Assembly (NCBI GenBank): GCA_903844645.1 | Contig: CAIMUP010000008.1 | Location: forward strand, 32,612-96,611 | Length of the DNA: 64,000 nucleotides | DNA from: an uncultured Bacteroidota bacterium | GTDB taxonomy: Bacteria; Bacteroidota; Bacteroidia; AKYH767-A; JABDAW01 | Reading direction: 5' to 3' | Part shown: positions 27,681-36,616 of the stretch, piece after piece | How the letters are laid out: the number at the start of each line of letters is the position of its first letter | How positions within the stretch are numbered: position 1 is the first letter of the stretch | The notes under the pieces: model-generated | Databases searched by the model: none | Seen by the model: the letters and a program-made list of their open reading frames with translations, nothing else | Told to the model about the DNA's origin: nothing | Translations under genes and position numbers: made by a program

Positions 27681-28430
27681 CTACCAGTCTTTATCAATAA
27701 TAACACCACTTGCCGGCACTTTCTTTCCTAACTTCTTCTGCAAATCCTTTTCCTGATTATTCAATGCCTGCAACATCCGTTCTGCATCTTCCTTACTCAT
27801 CTTTTTCTGTTCTTTTTTCCCGGCTTGTGCATCTTTTTTTTCATCATCTTTCTTCTCACCTTGCTTTTGTTCTTGCTTCTGCTGATCCTTTTTATCGTCT
27901 TTTTTATCTCCTTCTTTCGGTTGTTGTTTCTTATCGTCTTTTTTGTCGCCCTTCTTATCTTTATCGTCTTTTTGTTGCTGTTGTTGCTGTTGTTTTTGAA
28001 GCATGGATTGAGCATACGCCAAGTTATATTTCGTCTCATCATCCTTCGGGTTATTCTTCAGGGAATTCTTAAAAGCTTCTATACTCTCATCATACTTTTT
28101 ATCTTGCAATAAAGCATTCCCAATGTTGTGATAAGCCTTTGATATCAAGGATTTATCAGTAGTCATACCGGCAGCGGCATTAAAATGGCTGGCTGCAGAA
28201 TCATACTTCTTCTGTTGATAATAAACATCTCCAAGATTGAAATTTCCTTCTACAGAATTAGGGTTTTTATCCAATGATTTCTGGTAATTTTTCTTCGCAA
28301 GATTATATTGATTCGTATCCTTGCGTCCTAAATCATAAAACTTGTTTCCCTCTCTGATAGAAGCGCGATCCGTCTGCCCATGAACAGAAATCACAGCTAC
28401 CAAAAATAATATTATTATAAGATATCTCAT
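27681..28430 (-). CDS. batC: BatC: TPR protein with charged low-complexity tail
   Basis: 249 aa. Signal sequence (YLIIILFLVAVISVHGQT), then three to four TPRs over ~20-145 (GNFNLGDVYYQQKKYDSAAS; YHNIGNALLQDKKYDESIEA). The tail from ~146 is an unusual run of Q, K, D and E (QKQQQQQQQKDDKDKKGDKK) ending in a short helical segment and VPASGVIIDKDW. TPR-plus-charged-tail is normal for BatC. Lies between batB and batD with no intergenic space. Confidence 0.88.
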   Translation of the reverse strand: MRYLIIILFLVAVISVHGQTDRASIREGNKFYDLGRKDTNQYNLAKKNYQKSLDKNPNSVEGNFNLGDVYYQQKKYDSAASHFNAAAGMTTDKSLISKAYHNIGNALLQDKKYDESIEAFKNSLKNNPKDDETKYNLAYAQSMLQKQQQQQQQKDDKDKKGDKKDDKKQQPKEGDKKDDKKDQQKQEQKQGEKKDDEKKDAQAGKKEQKKMSKEDAERMLQALNNQEKDLQKKLGKKVPASGVIIDKDW

Positions 28431-29468
28431 TTATTTATTCTCTCCAAAAAGATTAATCTTAGCTACCCATTTATTGCGTCGTTCGGACATCAGAAATTCT
28501 ATCAGCAAAAGAATAAAAGCCGCGCTAAAAAACAGCTGGAATCGGTCCTCATATTGCGAATATTCCTTCTCTCCATATTTCTTTTTTTCCATACGGTTTA
28601 TTTCTTTCATGATGGTAGATAATGCATCATCGGAATTGGAAGCGCGAACGAATGTTCCGTTGCCTGCTGCAGCTAATTGTTGCATCATCGAAGCATCTAA
28701 TTTCGTACCTACAACGTGCCCTTCATTATCCTTTCTGAAACCAGTTCTGACTCCTCCCTGATACACCGGAATCGGTCCGCCTTCAACCGTTCCCATACCT
28801 ACTGTGTGAATAACGATTCCCTCTTCTGTAGCGGCTTTAGCTGCAGTGATAGCATCGTCTTCATGATTCTCTCCATCGGTGATTAATATCAAACATTTGT
28901 ATTTCTTTTCTTTCTCTACAAGCGATTTTTGGGCTAATTCTATTGCGTTTCCGATGGCTGTTCCCTGCGTTGGAATCAAGTCGCAATCTACAGTTGATAA
29001 AAGCAATTTGGCTGCTGCAAAATCTGTTGTCAATGGTAATTGAACATATGCTTTTCCGGCAAATACTATCAGACCGATTCTATCATTTTGCAACTTATCA
29101 ATCAATCGCGAAACCGATTGTTTTGCGCGCTCAATGCGTGAGGGTTTTATGTCCTCGCACTTCATACTATTCGATACATCAATGGCAATGATAATGTCAA
29201 TTCCACTGCGTTTCACTTCCTCTAATTTTGTGCCCACCTGCGGGTCAGCGATACCGATAACTACCATTGCATAAGCCAATGAAAAAATGATCATCTTCCA
29301 TGCAATTTTTGTGTTGGAAACATCGGGGAAGAGTTTATTCAGGATTAATGTATCGCCAAAAGTTCGTAATGCTCGTTTTTTCCAGAATTTCATCAAAAGG
29401 AAAAGGAGTATGATAATCGGGATGGCGATTAATCCATATAAATATAGTATGTGGGCGAAACGGATCAT
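28431..29468 (-). CDS. batB: BatB: membrane VWA-domain protein
   Basis: 345 aa. Two N-terminal membrane helices (~10-28 and ~57-78), a von Willebrand A domain (~90-300) and a C-terminal helix (~318-336). The metal-ion-dependent adhesion site is intact: DVSNS in IIIAIDVSNSMKCEDI, the Thr in LPLTTDFAAA and ITDGENHEDD. VWA proteins of this family are paired with MoxR ATPases and BatA. Normally batB follows batA directly. Here 448 bp of repeats separate them, so batB may depend on readthrough or on a separate weak promoter. Confidence 0.92.
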   Translation of the reverse strand: MIRFAHILYLYGLIAIPIIILLFLLMKFWKKRALRTFGDTLILNKLFPDVSNTKIAWKMIIFSLAYAMVVIGIADPQVGTKLEEVKRSGIDIIIAIDVSNSMKCEDIKPSRIERAKQSVSRLIDKLQNDRIGLIVFAGKAYVQLPLTTDFAAAKLLLSTVDCDLIPTQGTAIGNAIELAQKSLVEKEKKYKCLILITDGENHEDDAITAAKAATEEGIVIHTVGMGTVEGGPIPVYQGGVRTGFRKDNEGHVVGTKLDASMMQQLAAAGNGTFVRASNSDDALSTIMKEINRMEKKKYGEKEYSQYEDRFQLFFSAAFILLLIEFLMSERRNKWVAKINLFGENK

Positions 29469-29545
29469 GAAAAAAATTGAGTTTTATATGGGAAGCAGGA
29501 AAATTGTATTGAAATATAGATAGTTATAGGGTAGTGGAGTAGATT
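29469..29545 (-). other. Spacer between batB and the repeats
   Basis: The minus strand contains CAATACAATTTTCC, a poor match to TAnnTTTG; no convincing promoter for batB is visible. Confidence 0.3.
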
Positions 29546-29630
29546 TTTACTGTAGTGATATTGATGTTTACTGTAGTGATATTGACTTTTACTGTAGTGA
29601 TATTGATTTGGAGCATCGTGATATTTTTGT
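29546..29630. repeat. Short 21-bp array between batA and batB
   Basis: Three near-identical units tttactgtagtgatattgatg/ct/tt plus a diverged fourth (tggagcatcgtgatatttttg), in exact 21-bp steps, just upstream of the batB start. Confidence 0.85.
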
Positions 29631-29735
29631 GTTTGCTGAATTTTAATGTTGGGTTGGGAAAATAGGATGGTTGTCGAATCTACAAAAATGTCAGATGCGA
29701 ATCCAATGATTGATGGGCGCAATCGCGGTGAGTGG

Positions 29736-29884
29736 GCGAGGGATGGGAGGGGCTTGGTCACTGCCTGTGCGATGGCATTGTGCGGTGGCAGAGGCAGGGA
29801 CGGAACCCCCGGACAGCCCGACCCCAGCAGCGTTGGACTTTTTTGGGTGGGAGGCTGCTGGGGACGCCCCATAATCATCATTAT
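29736..29884. repeat. GC-rich structured repeat element, copy 2
   Basis: Aligns over its length with 436-578. Helix 1 here is CTGCC/GGCAG (CCGCC/GGCGG in copy 1). Helix 2 is CCCCAGCAGC (29822-29831) with GCTGCTGGGG (29854-29863), where two A-to-T changes in one arm are matched in the other. Lies inside the Bat operon between batA and batB, which suggests insertion as a unit. Confidence 0.75.
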
Positions 29885-29916
29885 ATTAGTATTATATGTT
29901 GGAATATTGATGTTCA

Positions 29917-30909
29917 TTATGGGAGGCTTCTTAGTAAGGTATATCGTAACACGATTTCGGAAAGTAATAACAGGGCTGCGAATAATGCATAAGGTAAAAA
30001 GCATTCGGAGTAGCTGCGGAATTCGGTGAGTTCGACTTTTGTTTTTTCTAATTTATCGATCTCTTTGTAGATGGCTGTGAGCTTTGTGTTGTCGGTGGCG
30101 CGGAAATATTTGCCGCCTGTTTCGGTGGCGATTTCTTTTAATAGGGCTTCGTCAATTTGCACTTCCATTTGCTGATATTGAATACCAAAAGGAGTTTTGA
30201 AAGGATAAGGCGCAGTGCCGTTTGTTCCTATACCAATAGTATAAACACGTATGCCAAAAGTATTAGCTATTACGCCAGCATCAGCAGGAGATATTTTGCC
30301 CATATTATTCACGCCATCAGTCATTAAGATGATGACTTTTGATTTTGTTTTGGAGTCTTTGATGCGGCTGACGGCGGTTGCGAGTCCTTCGCCGATGGCT
30401 GTTCCGTCGTCGAGCATGCCGGGTTCAACTTTTGCGAAGAGATTCTTGAGAACCGCGTGGTCAGTGGTCATTGGGCACATGGAGAATCCTTCGGCAGAGA
30501 AGATGACTAAGCCGATGCGGTCGTTTGGGCGACCATCTATGAATTCTGTTGCGACTTTTTTGGCGGCGCCGATTCTATTTGGCGTGAAATCTTCAGAACG
30601 CATGGAACCGGAGATGTCGAGGGCTAACATAATATCTATGCCTTCGGTGGTGACGTTTTGTCCGGTGGCGGATGATTGCGGTCGTACTAAAACTATGATG
30701 ATGGCACTGAATGCAAGGATTCGGAAGATGAACGGAACGTGGCGTAAATACTGGCGAAAGGATGGTTTAATACCTCGAAATCCGACGAAGGATGAGATGA
30801 CGATATTGTTCTGGATTTTTCTCTGGCGAAGGATATACCATGCGATGAAAATCGGGATGAGAATGAAGAGGAAGAAGAAGCCTTTATGTGCGAATGTGAT
30901 GTCTTGCAT
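29917..30909 (-). CDS. batA: BatA: membrane VWA-domain protein
   Basis: 330 aa. Membrane helices at ~8-27 and ~57-76, a VWA domain over ~88-290 with DISGS in IMLALDISGSMRSEDF, MTTDHAVL and LMTDGVNN completing the metal site, and a C-terminal helix (CFLPYALFAALLLLSEIVL). Paralogous to BatB. The ATG overlaps the stop of the upstream gene (TAATG), so the two are translationally coupled. The C-terminus (RYTLLRSLP) ends close to the structured repeat; whether the insertion altered the last residues cannot be told without a relative. Confidence 0.92.
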   Translation of the reverse strand: MQDITFAHKGFFFLFILIPIFIAWYILRQRKIQNNIVISSFVGFRGIKPSFRQYLRHVPFIFRILAFSAIIIVLVRPQSSATGQNVTTEGIDIMLALDISGSMRSEDFTPNRIGAAKKVATEFIDGRPNDRIGLVIFSAEGFSMCPMTTDHAVLKNLFAKVEPGMLDDGTAIGEGLATAVSRIKDSKTKSKVIILMTDGVNNMGKISPADAGVIANTFGIRVYTIGIGTNGTAPYPFKTPFGIQYQQMEVQIDEALLKEIATETGGKYFRATDNTKLTAIYKEIDKLEKTKVELTEFRSYSECFLPYALFAALLLLSEIVLRYTLLRSLP

Positions 30910-31913
30910 TAGTTTTCTGGTGTCGGTTCTTCGATTGGTTTAATATCTTCTTCGTTTGATCTTGTGATTTCAACGAATGAGTAGGCATCGGTGAGGCACA
31001 GGTCGTGTTCGTTTGGCAATGGCTGGACTTTGGCAAATTTCACGAGATCGGCGAGCTTAAGGAGATGGGTTAATTTGTCTTTTGCTTCTGTATTTATTTG
31101 TCCGCGGTTGAAGTGGAAGAGGATTTCATCTGTTGTCAATTCCATTGCTATTACATTGTAGCGATTCTCGATATATGTTCTGATGATATCGGAGAGGGAA
31201 CTGTAATATTGTTTGACGAAACCGTTTTGCCAGAGCTTCTCCTTTTCCACTGCTTGCAGGGATTCTAATGCTATCTCATGTGCAGGGCGTTTTACAATTT
31301 TCTCTACGAATATTGGAACGACTTTCTTGCGTCTTAGGAAATAAATAAGTATTCCTGCTATAAGTATTATTAATCCTAATCCACCGAATACATAGTTCTT
31401 ATTAGATTGCCAAAATTCAGTGAATGTAAAAGGTGCATCAAGAGGAGGTTTAATTCCTTTAATATCCTTTGCTAAATCAATTTGAATACCGTTTACGGTT
31501 AATAAAAGTGTTTGAGTTTCGATTGTATAATCATTAGTGTCTTTATCTTTTTTATAATGGAAAACGAAAGGAGGAATGGGGTAATATCCTGTATCAAACG
31601 AAGTAATAGTTAGCGTTTGAACTTCTGTCATAACAACACTATCTTTATTTCCAATTGTATCTACTTTGGATGATTCAACAATCTCGATTCCATTGAGTGA
31701 ATCTGGTGGTGTTGCCCAGGAGAAGACGATATTTGATGGACGTTGGACAGTTAAGTGAAGCTTAACTTGATCACCTATTTTGATTGTTGTGGCATCGAGT
31801 TTTGCAGTGGCTTGGATGTTTTGAGAAACAACATTGTTGACATAAATGAATAGGAATATTGAGGATATGGTAAGAGCCTTCTTCAATAATTTTATGTCTA
31901 TAAGTTTATTCAT
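30909..31913 (-). CDS. Bat-operon membrane protein with exported beta domain
   Basis: 334 aa. Signal peptide (ISSIFLFIYVNNVVSQ), then an Ig-like exported domain (~28-165; KIGDQVKLHLTVQRPSNIVF resembles BatD strands). A membrane helix at ~173-195 (VFGGLGLIILIAGILIYFLRRKK) leads into a cytoplasmic helical tail. Bacteroidota Bat operons regularly carry such a gene between the DUF58 gene and batA. Nine bases from the DUF58 stop and overlapping batA by one, so clearly part of the operon. Exact role unknown. Confidence 0.8.
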   Translation of the reverse strand: MNKLIDIKLLKKALTISSIFLFIYVNNVVSQNIQATAKLDATTIKIGDQVKLHLTVQRPSNIVFSWATPPDSLNGIEIVESSKVDTIGNKDSVVMTEVQTLTITSFDTGYYPIPPFVFHYKKDKDTNDYTIETQTLLLTVNGIQIDLAKDIKGIKPPLDAPFTFTEFWQSNKNYVFGGLGLIILIAGILIYFLRRKKVVPIFVEKIVKRPAHEIALESLQAVEKEKLWQNGFVKQYYSSLSDIIRTYIENRYNVIAMELTTDEILFHFNRGQINTEAKDKLTHLLKLADLVKFAKVQPLPNEHDLCLTDAYSFVEITRSNEEDIKPIEEPTPEN

Positions 31914-31922
31914 TACTTGTAT

Positions 31923-32798
31923 TTATCTCTTGCTACCTCGTTTCTTAAACAGTTTCATCAATGCCGGCACATAGTTTTCATCTGCCCGAATCATTGTGGA
32001 ATCAACACCGCACTTTGTGAAGGTATCATCAATGTATTCTTGTTTCTTTTCCCACCATTGCTCGTAATTCTCACGAGTCTTCCTGTCGGATGTATCAATC
32101 ATAATCATCTTTCCTGTCTCTGCATCCTGGAAGTGAATCAAGCCTATCTTGGGCAATTCAGCTTCTCGCTTATCATAGATTTGGAGTGCGACTATATCGT
32201 GTTTCTTGTTCGATATTTTTAGCGCATCATGGAAGTTCTCATCAATAAAATCGGATAAGATAAACGCCGTACACCTTTTCTTAATTACATTAGAGAAATA
32301 CCGCAAAACCATCGCAATATTTGTCTTTTTATGCACGGGCTGAAACTCGATTAACTCTCTGATGATGCGTAGTATATGTGACTTCCCTTTCTTGGGTGGA
32401 ATAAACTTCTCTATCTGATCGGAGAAGAAGATAATCCCTACCTTATCATTATTCTGAATCGCCGAAAAGGCAAGCACAGCGCACATCTCCGTTACTTGAT
32501 CTTTCTTAAATTGTTTGAGCGTACCAAACTCTCCCGAAGCACTGACATCAACTAATAACATAAAAGTCAACTCGCGTTCTTCTTCAAAAACTTTGATGTA
32601 TGGATGATTGAATCGCGCCGTAACATTCCAGTCTATAGCACGAATATCATCGCCAGGAATATATTCACGCACCTCGCTGAATGCCATCCCGCGACCTTTG
32701 AAAGCAGAATGATATTCACCAGAGAAGATCTGCTTGGAAAGTCCGCGCGTCTTTATTTCAATGGCTCTGACTTTCTTTAAGAGTTCAGTCGTTTCCAT
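31923..32798 (-). CDS. DUF58 protein of the MoxR/Bat operon
   Basis: 291 aa, cytoplasmic. The conserved DUF58 block REYIPGDDIRAIDWNVTARF (~45-65) and the following FEEERELTFMLLVDVSASGEFG (~70-92) are clear; the second is a degenerate VWA metal site (DVSAS). DUF58 proteins are encoded with MoxR ATPases and VWA proteins and are thought to act as adaptors between them. Forty-five bases downstream of moxR and immediately upstream of the exported-domain gene. Confidence 0.92.
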   Translation of the reverse strand: METTELLKKVRAIEIKTRGLSKQIFSGEYHSAFKGRGMAFSEVREYIPGDDIRAIDWNVTARFNHPYIKVFEEERELTFMLLVDVSASGEFGTLKQFKKDQVTEMCAVLAFSAIQNNDKVGIIFFSDQIEKFIPPKKGKSHILRIIRELIEFQPVHKKTNIAMVLRYFSNVIKKRCTAFILSDFIDENFHDALKISNKKHDIVALQIYDKREAELPKIGLIHFQDAETGKMIMIDTSDRKTRENYEQWWEKKQEYIDDTFTKCGVDSTMIRADENYVPALMKLFKKRGSKR

Positions 32799-32843
32799 TT
32801 CGGTTATTTAATTTTATGAAAAGATAAACTATCGTGTCCTCGA

Positions 32844-33830
32844 TTAAGGAACTTCGATAGCGTTTAATATCTCATTAATGATTTCTTCTGAAGTGATATT
32901 CTCGGCTTCGGCTTCATAAGTCAAGCCGATACGATGACGCAATACATCATGACAAATCGCACGAACATCTTCCGGAATAACATAGCCTCTTCGTTTCACA
33001 AATGCATACGCTTTCGCCGCCAATGCAAGGTTTATCGTAGCACGTGGAGAGCCACCGAAGCTAATCAATTGTGTTAATTTATTCAGTTTATATTCCTTCG
33101 GAAAACGTGTCGCGAAGACAATATCAATAATATACTTTTCGATCTTCTCATCCATATAAACTTCGCGAACCACTCCACGAGCTTTGAGGATTGCTTCGGG
33201 TCGCACCACAGGATTAATGGTTGGATAAGTATTCGCGATATTCTGACGCATAATCATTCGTTCGTCTTCTTGATTTGGATAGCCAATTACAACCTTTAGC
33301 ATGAACCTATCAACCTGCGCTTCAGGCAGAGGATAAGTACCTTCCTGTTCAATCGGATTCTGTGTTGCGAGAACCAAGAAAGGTTCTGGCAAAGAAAACG
33401 TTTCATCGCCAATGGTTACCTGACGTTCCTGCATTGCCTCAAGCAACGCACTTTGCACTTTTGCCGGAGCACGATTGATTTCATCTGCCAAAATCAGATT
33501 AGAAAACAAAGGTCCTTTACGCACAGTAAATTCCTCTTTTCTTTGATTATAAATCATCGTTCCAACCAAATCTGCGGGAAGCAAATCGGGAGTAAACTGA
33601 ATGCGGCTAAACTTCGCATGAATAGCCGATGAAAGACTCTTAATAGCCAGTGTTTTCGCCAAGCCGGGAATACCTTCGAGGAGAATGTGACCATTAGAAA
33701 GGAGTCCGATAATTAATCTTTCGGTCATGTATTTCTGACCGATAATAACTTTGCTCATCTCCATCTGGAGGAGATCCACGAATGAACTTTCGCGTTGGAT
33801 TCGTTCGTTTAATTCTTGAATATCTGTCAT
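32844..33830 (-). CDS. MoxR-family AAA+ ATPase
   Basis: 328 aa. A chaperone-like ATPase that remodels or activates partner (usually VWA) proteins. Walker A is GIPGLAKTLAIK (~52-63), Walker B LILADEINRAPAKVQSALLEAM, sensor 1 LATQNPIEQEGTYPLPEAQ, and the arginine finger/sensor 2 region FGGSPRATINLALAAKA. First gene of the eight-gene moxR-DUF58-Bat operon, with TAAATTTG at 33855-33862 as its -7 element. Confidence 0.95.
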   Translation of the reverse strand: MTDIQELNERIQRESSFVDLLQMEMSKVIIGQKYMTERLIIGLLSNGHILLEGIPGLAKTLAIKSLSSAIHAKFSRIQFTPDLLPADLVGTMIYNQRKEEFTVRKGPLFSNLILADEINRAPAKVQSALLEAMQERQVTIGDETFSLPEPFLVLATQNPIEQEGTYPLPEAQVDRFMLKVVIGYPNQEDERMIMRQNIANTYPTINPVVRPEAILKARGVVREVYMDEKIEKYIIDIVFATRFPKEYKLNKLTQLISFGGSPRATINLALAAKAYAFVKRRGYVIPEDVRAICHDVLRHRIGLTYEAEAENITSEEIINEILNAIEVP

Positions 33831-33854
33831 AACTATTTATTGTTTTTCGGGGTG

Positions 33855-33862
33855 CAAATTTA
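33855..33862 (-). promoter_or_regulatory. -7 element for the moxR-Bat operon
   Basis: Minus-strand TAAATTTG followed by CACCCC, 24 bp before the moxR ATG. Confidence 0.6.
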
Positions 33863-33943
33863 TTAAATGAAAAGTGAAAAAAAAATGAAGGCATAAGGGT
33901 TTGAGGTTTAAAGTTTAAAGTTGGCGCGCAAGCTCAAACCATA

Positions 33944-34942
33944 TTACGCATCATGAAAATCCAATTCCCAGGGACTTCCATCGGTTAAATTATCTATTAT
34001 TAATTTGATAAAATGATTATCTATGGCATCAATATCTTGCGGAGTTGTGTTGCCATGCTTGCCGGGATCCACCCATTTAATTTTCGTCAATGGTCCTGGA
34101 ACGCCCTCCAGAGTAGCGGTTGCAAAAACTCCTACCCGGGCTACCGTCCCTTTATTCCACAAGCCAATCCTGTTAAATTTATCCAGTAAAATCTGTTTAC
34201 CAAGGCTGCAAGAATTCTTCAAAGTTTCGCCATCAACTTTAAGATGTGCTATCTCGCGAAGGCGATACAATAATGGATAATTAAAAAATGCCACAGCCTC
34301 GATTTCGCTAAGCCGGTTATTATAAGCAACGATTCCATGACCGGCAACCAAGGCTCCAATCAAGGAAGTTTTGCCATTAATAATCACATTAATATCGTCA
34401 TCAACATTACCAAAAGTTTCTTGCTGCTCTTCGCGATGCAGATTAAATTTTATAACCTGATTGGCAAACCACAAGACGATTTCATCATCGAAACTTGCTG
34501 AATGACGGTCCATCGCATTGCTGAAAAAAGTCATTAATACCAAGGCATTTTCCTTGGCGATGTTATTATATTCTGATAAATCATTAGGAAAGAATTCAGG
34601 TACAATATCAGGCGAATTACGGGAGACATACAGGATTAAATGATAGACTTCGTGAACCTTATCGGAGAAATCTACGATGTCTTTATCGGTCAAAATAGTA
34701 TCACCATATTGCAAAGAAAGATCGGTCACTTTTCCTTCAATCGCAGTGGCAAAAGCTAAGATTGCGGCATCCAGCAGCACGAGATATTCGGTATAAATTC
34801 CTGTAGTATTTTTGTTATTCACAAACGCCCTGTGTGCCCTCGCATGGTTCAGCAATCGTAGGCGCGAGATGATATTGCTCCAATAGAATCGGTATAGATC
34901 CTGCATCGGATTTCCTTGTCTTATATGGTGATTTCTTGGCAT
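33944..34942 (-). CDS. Orphan 332-aa helical protein
   Basis: Not recognised. No signal peptide or membrane helix. The first two thirds are helical (FYWSNIISRLRLLNHARAHR; YLVLLDAAILAFATAIEGKV), with conserved-looking acidic patches, and the last third contains GVFATATLEGVPGPLTKIKW and ends NLTDGSPWELDFHDA. Monocistronic with its own TAGTTTTG promoter and a 42-bp array upstream. Functionally separate from the adjacent moxR operon, as both have their own promoters. Confidence 0.72.
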   Translation of the reverse strand: MPRNHHIRQGNPMQDLYRFYWSNIISRLRLLNHARAHRAFVNNKNTTGIYTEYLVLLDAAILAFATAIEGKVTDLSLQYGDTILTDKDIVDFSDKVHEVYHLILYVSRNSPDIVPEFFPNDLSEYNNIAKENALVLMTFFSNAMDRHSASFDDEIVLWFANQVIKFNLHREEQQETFGNVDDDINVIINGKTSLIGALVAGHGIVAYNNRLSEIEAVAFFNYPLLYRLREIAHLKVDGETLKNSCSLGKQILLDKFNRIGLWNKGTVARVGVFATATLEGVPGPLTKIKWVDPGKHGNTTPQDIDAIDNHFIKLIIDNLTDGSPWELDFHDA

Positions 34943-34961
34943 CGTAATTAATTAAGTTGCG

Positions 34962-34969
34962 CAAAACTA
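34962..34969 (-). promoter_or_regulatory. -7 element for the orphan at 33944
   Basis: Minus-strand TAGTTTTG followed by CGC, 19 bp before the ATG and ~55 bp from the repeat array. Confidence 0.6.
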
Positions 34970-35025
34970 CTTTAATATTCGGCATTGGGATTCAAAAATG
35001 ACCTTCCACACAAATAATATCATAC

Positions 35026-35312
35026 TTGGGCATGCCCCAACGAGGTAGAATTTCTGTTGGCTGGCACTTGGGCATGCCCCATCAGGGTAAAATAAGTATT
35101 GGCTGGCATTTGGGCGTGCCCAAGTAGGGTAAAATACAAATTGGGAGCTTCTGGGGCGTGCCCAAGTAGGATAAAATAAGTATTGGAAAAGACTGGGGCA
35201 TGCCCAAGTAGGATAAAATAATTGTTGGGAAGCCTTGGGGCGTGCCCATGTATCATAAAATAGTTATTTTAACTTGCTGGGGCATGCCCATGTTGGATAA
35301 AATAGTTTTTGA
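35026..35312. repeat. 42-bp tandem array upstream of an orphan gene
   Basis: Seven copies of a palindromic core GGGCATGCCC or GGGCGTGCCC. The core's central base falls at 35031, 35073, 35115, 35157, 35199, 35241 and 35283, exactly 42 bp apart. A gtaaaata(a) motif follows each core; the rest of the unit drifts. The minus ORF at 35020-35256 is an artefact. Confidence 0.93.
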
Positions 35313-35413
35313 GAGGAGTTTGGGAATTTTGGAGGAGGGTGAAAAGGTATTTTTGGCTTGTTGATACTCCTTATATTATAGTGGTGGTTTTGGAGGGGAA
35401 GGATTCTGACTAA

Positions 35414-35971
35414 TCAATTGTCTCTAATGATTTCAATTCTCCTTACCTTTTTTGTTGTATCAATGACTTTTGAAGGGCTTTCTATATCATTATAAATTCC
35501 AACCTTAGTAGTGTCCGATGAAATGAATACATACATAATATCTTTATCTACAAAAAACTCTTCTTCTGGATAGTCAATACTCTCACTAACCGTCATACTT
35601 GGAAAATGGCGATTAAGTTCTCCCGCAGTCATGGTTGTTTTATATCCTTCCTTTGTATTGAATTTATTGGACAAAGCATTAATGCATTTTATTTTATTAC
35701 TTCCTTCCAAAGTCCAAACATAAAGTAAGTCTTCATGATTTTTTGAAACTTTAATACCCTTTCCTTCGCCATCAACACCATAAAGAAAAACTGGTTCTTG
35801 GGTGAATTAACAATCCTTATAATTGTTTTTAAACTCTTCAATTGACTGACCAAGTTTTGCTTTGCCAATTGAAGTTGAGGTTATTAAATACTCTTTAGAA
35901 TCTTGCTTAGGGTCATTCATACAGGACTGCAAGAGAATTAATAAAAGAAGAATGCACTTGAATGATTTCAT
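35414..35971 (-). pseudogene. Lipoprotein gene interrupted by one in-frame stop
   Basis: The 98-codon ORF at 35414-35710 begins at a TTG, but the frame extends upstream to an ATG at 35971. That start gives a lipoprotein signal (KCILLLLILLQSC, Cys at residue 17) and GKAKLGQSIEEFKNNYKD, reminiscent of SmpA/BamE-like outer-membrane lipoproteins. One TAA at 35807-35809 interrupts it after codon 54, with no frameshift. On the far side the sequence remains protein-like (VFLYGVDGEGKGIKVSKNHE). Without the stop the product would be ~185 aa. Either a recent nonsense mutation or a base error. Confidence 0.65.
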
Positions 35972-36047
35972 CCTGCAAATTTATAAATCGCTTTGCAAAA
36001 GGGAAACGTGCCTCATATATCTTTCCTACCTTTAGCATCTAATAAAA

Positions 36048-36076
36048 TAAAAAAAGGAGAGCGATGCTGCTCCCCT
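36048..36076 (-). terminator. Terminator of the tRNA operon
   Basis: Minus-strand GGGGAG-cagcatcg-CTCTCC followed by seven T's, 10 bp after tRNA-Arg. Confidence 0.75.
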
Positions 36077-36085
36077 TGTAATTCG

Positions 36086-36159
36086 TGATCCCAACAAGAC
36101 TCGAACTTGTAACCGTCAGTTTAGAAAACTGATGCTCTATCCGGTTGAGCTATGGGACC
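36086..36159 (-). tRNA. tRNA-Arg (anticodon TCT)
   Basis: Acceptor GGTCCCA pairs with TGGGATC (one G-T wobble), the anticodon stem-loop is CAGTT-TTCTAAA-CTG with anticodon TCT, and the T arm contains GTTCGAGTC. Reads AGA codons. Last of three tRNAs in one transcript; CCA not encoded. Confidence 0.95.
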
Positions 36160-36255
36160 TCTTTAAATAAGAAATTATGAACGCTAAATTATAAATTGCT
36201 GGTGAAAACTTTACTTCATTCATAATTTATAATTCAACATTCATAATTCAATCAG

Positions 36256-36331
36256 TCGGGGTGGCAGGATTCGAACCTGCGACCTCCTGGTCCCAAACCA
36301 GGCGCGATGAGCCGGGCTACGCTACACCCCG
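36256..36331 (-). tRNA. tRNA-Pro (anticodon TGG)
   Basis: Acceptor CGGGGTG pairs with CACCCCG, anticodon stem CCTGG/CCAGG around TTTGGGA with anticodon TGG, T loop GTTCGAATC. Middle tRNA of the cluster. Confidence 0.95.
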
Positions 36332-36394
36332 ATTTTATTATTTTCTATTTAACTTTTAAAGAACTTTCAACATTTCAACCTCCACTTTGCCTTG

Positions 36395-36481
36395 CGGAGA
36401 GGGAGGGATTCGAACCCTCGGTACCGTTACCAGTACGACAGTTTAGCAAACTGTTCCTTTCGGCCTCTCAGGCACCTCTCC
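36395..36481 (-). tRNA. tRNA-Ser (anticodon GCT)
   Basis: Acceptor GGAGAGG pairs with CCTCTCC, anticodon loop TTGCTAA with anticodon GCT, and a long variable arm (CGTACTGGTAACGGTACCG) as expected for Ser. First tRNA of the cluster. Confidence 0.95.
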
Positions 36482-36495
36482 TCTTTTGAGGGGCG

Positions 36496-36503
36496 CAAAA
36501 TTA
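36496..36503 (-). promoter_or_regulatory. -7 element for the Ser-Pro-Arg tRNA operon
   Basis: Minus-strand TAATTTTG followed by CGCCCC, 15 bp before tRNA-Ser; a short distance suited to a stable RNA promoter. Confidence 0.65.
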
Positions 36504-36587
36504 GTAAAATAAAATGTAATAAAAAATTTATGTGCAAATAAATCCACTTATTTCTCAAAAACCTTGAAACATTTGTCAGGAAAAATT

Positions 36588-36595
36588 TACTTTTG
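36588..36595 (+). promoter_or_regulatory. -7 element for the binding-protein gene
   Basis: TACTTTTG followed by TCGC. It contains the TTG used as start in the ORF track (36593), so translation must begin further down. Confidence 0.6.
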
Positions 36596-36616
36596 TCGCT
36601 CTTAATAATTAATAAT

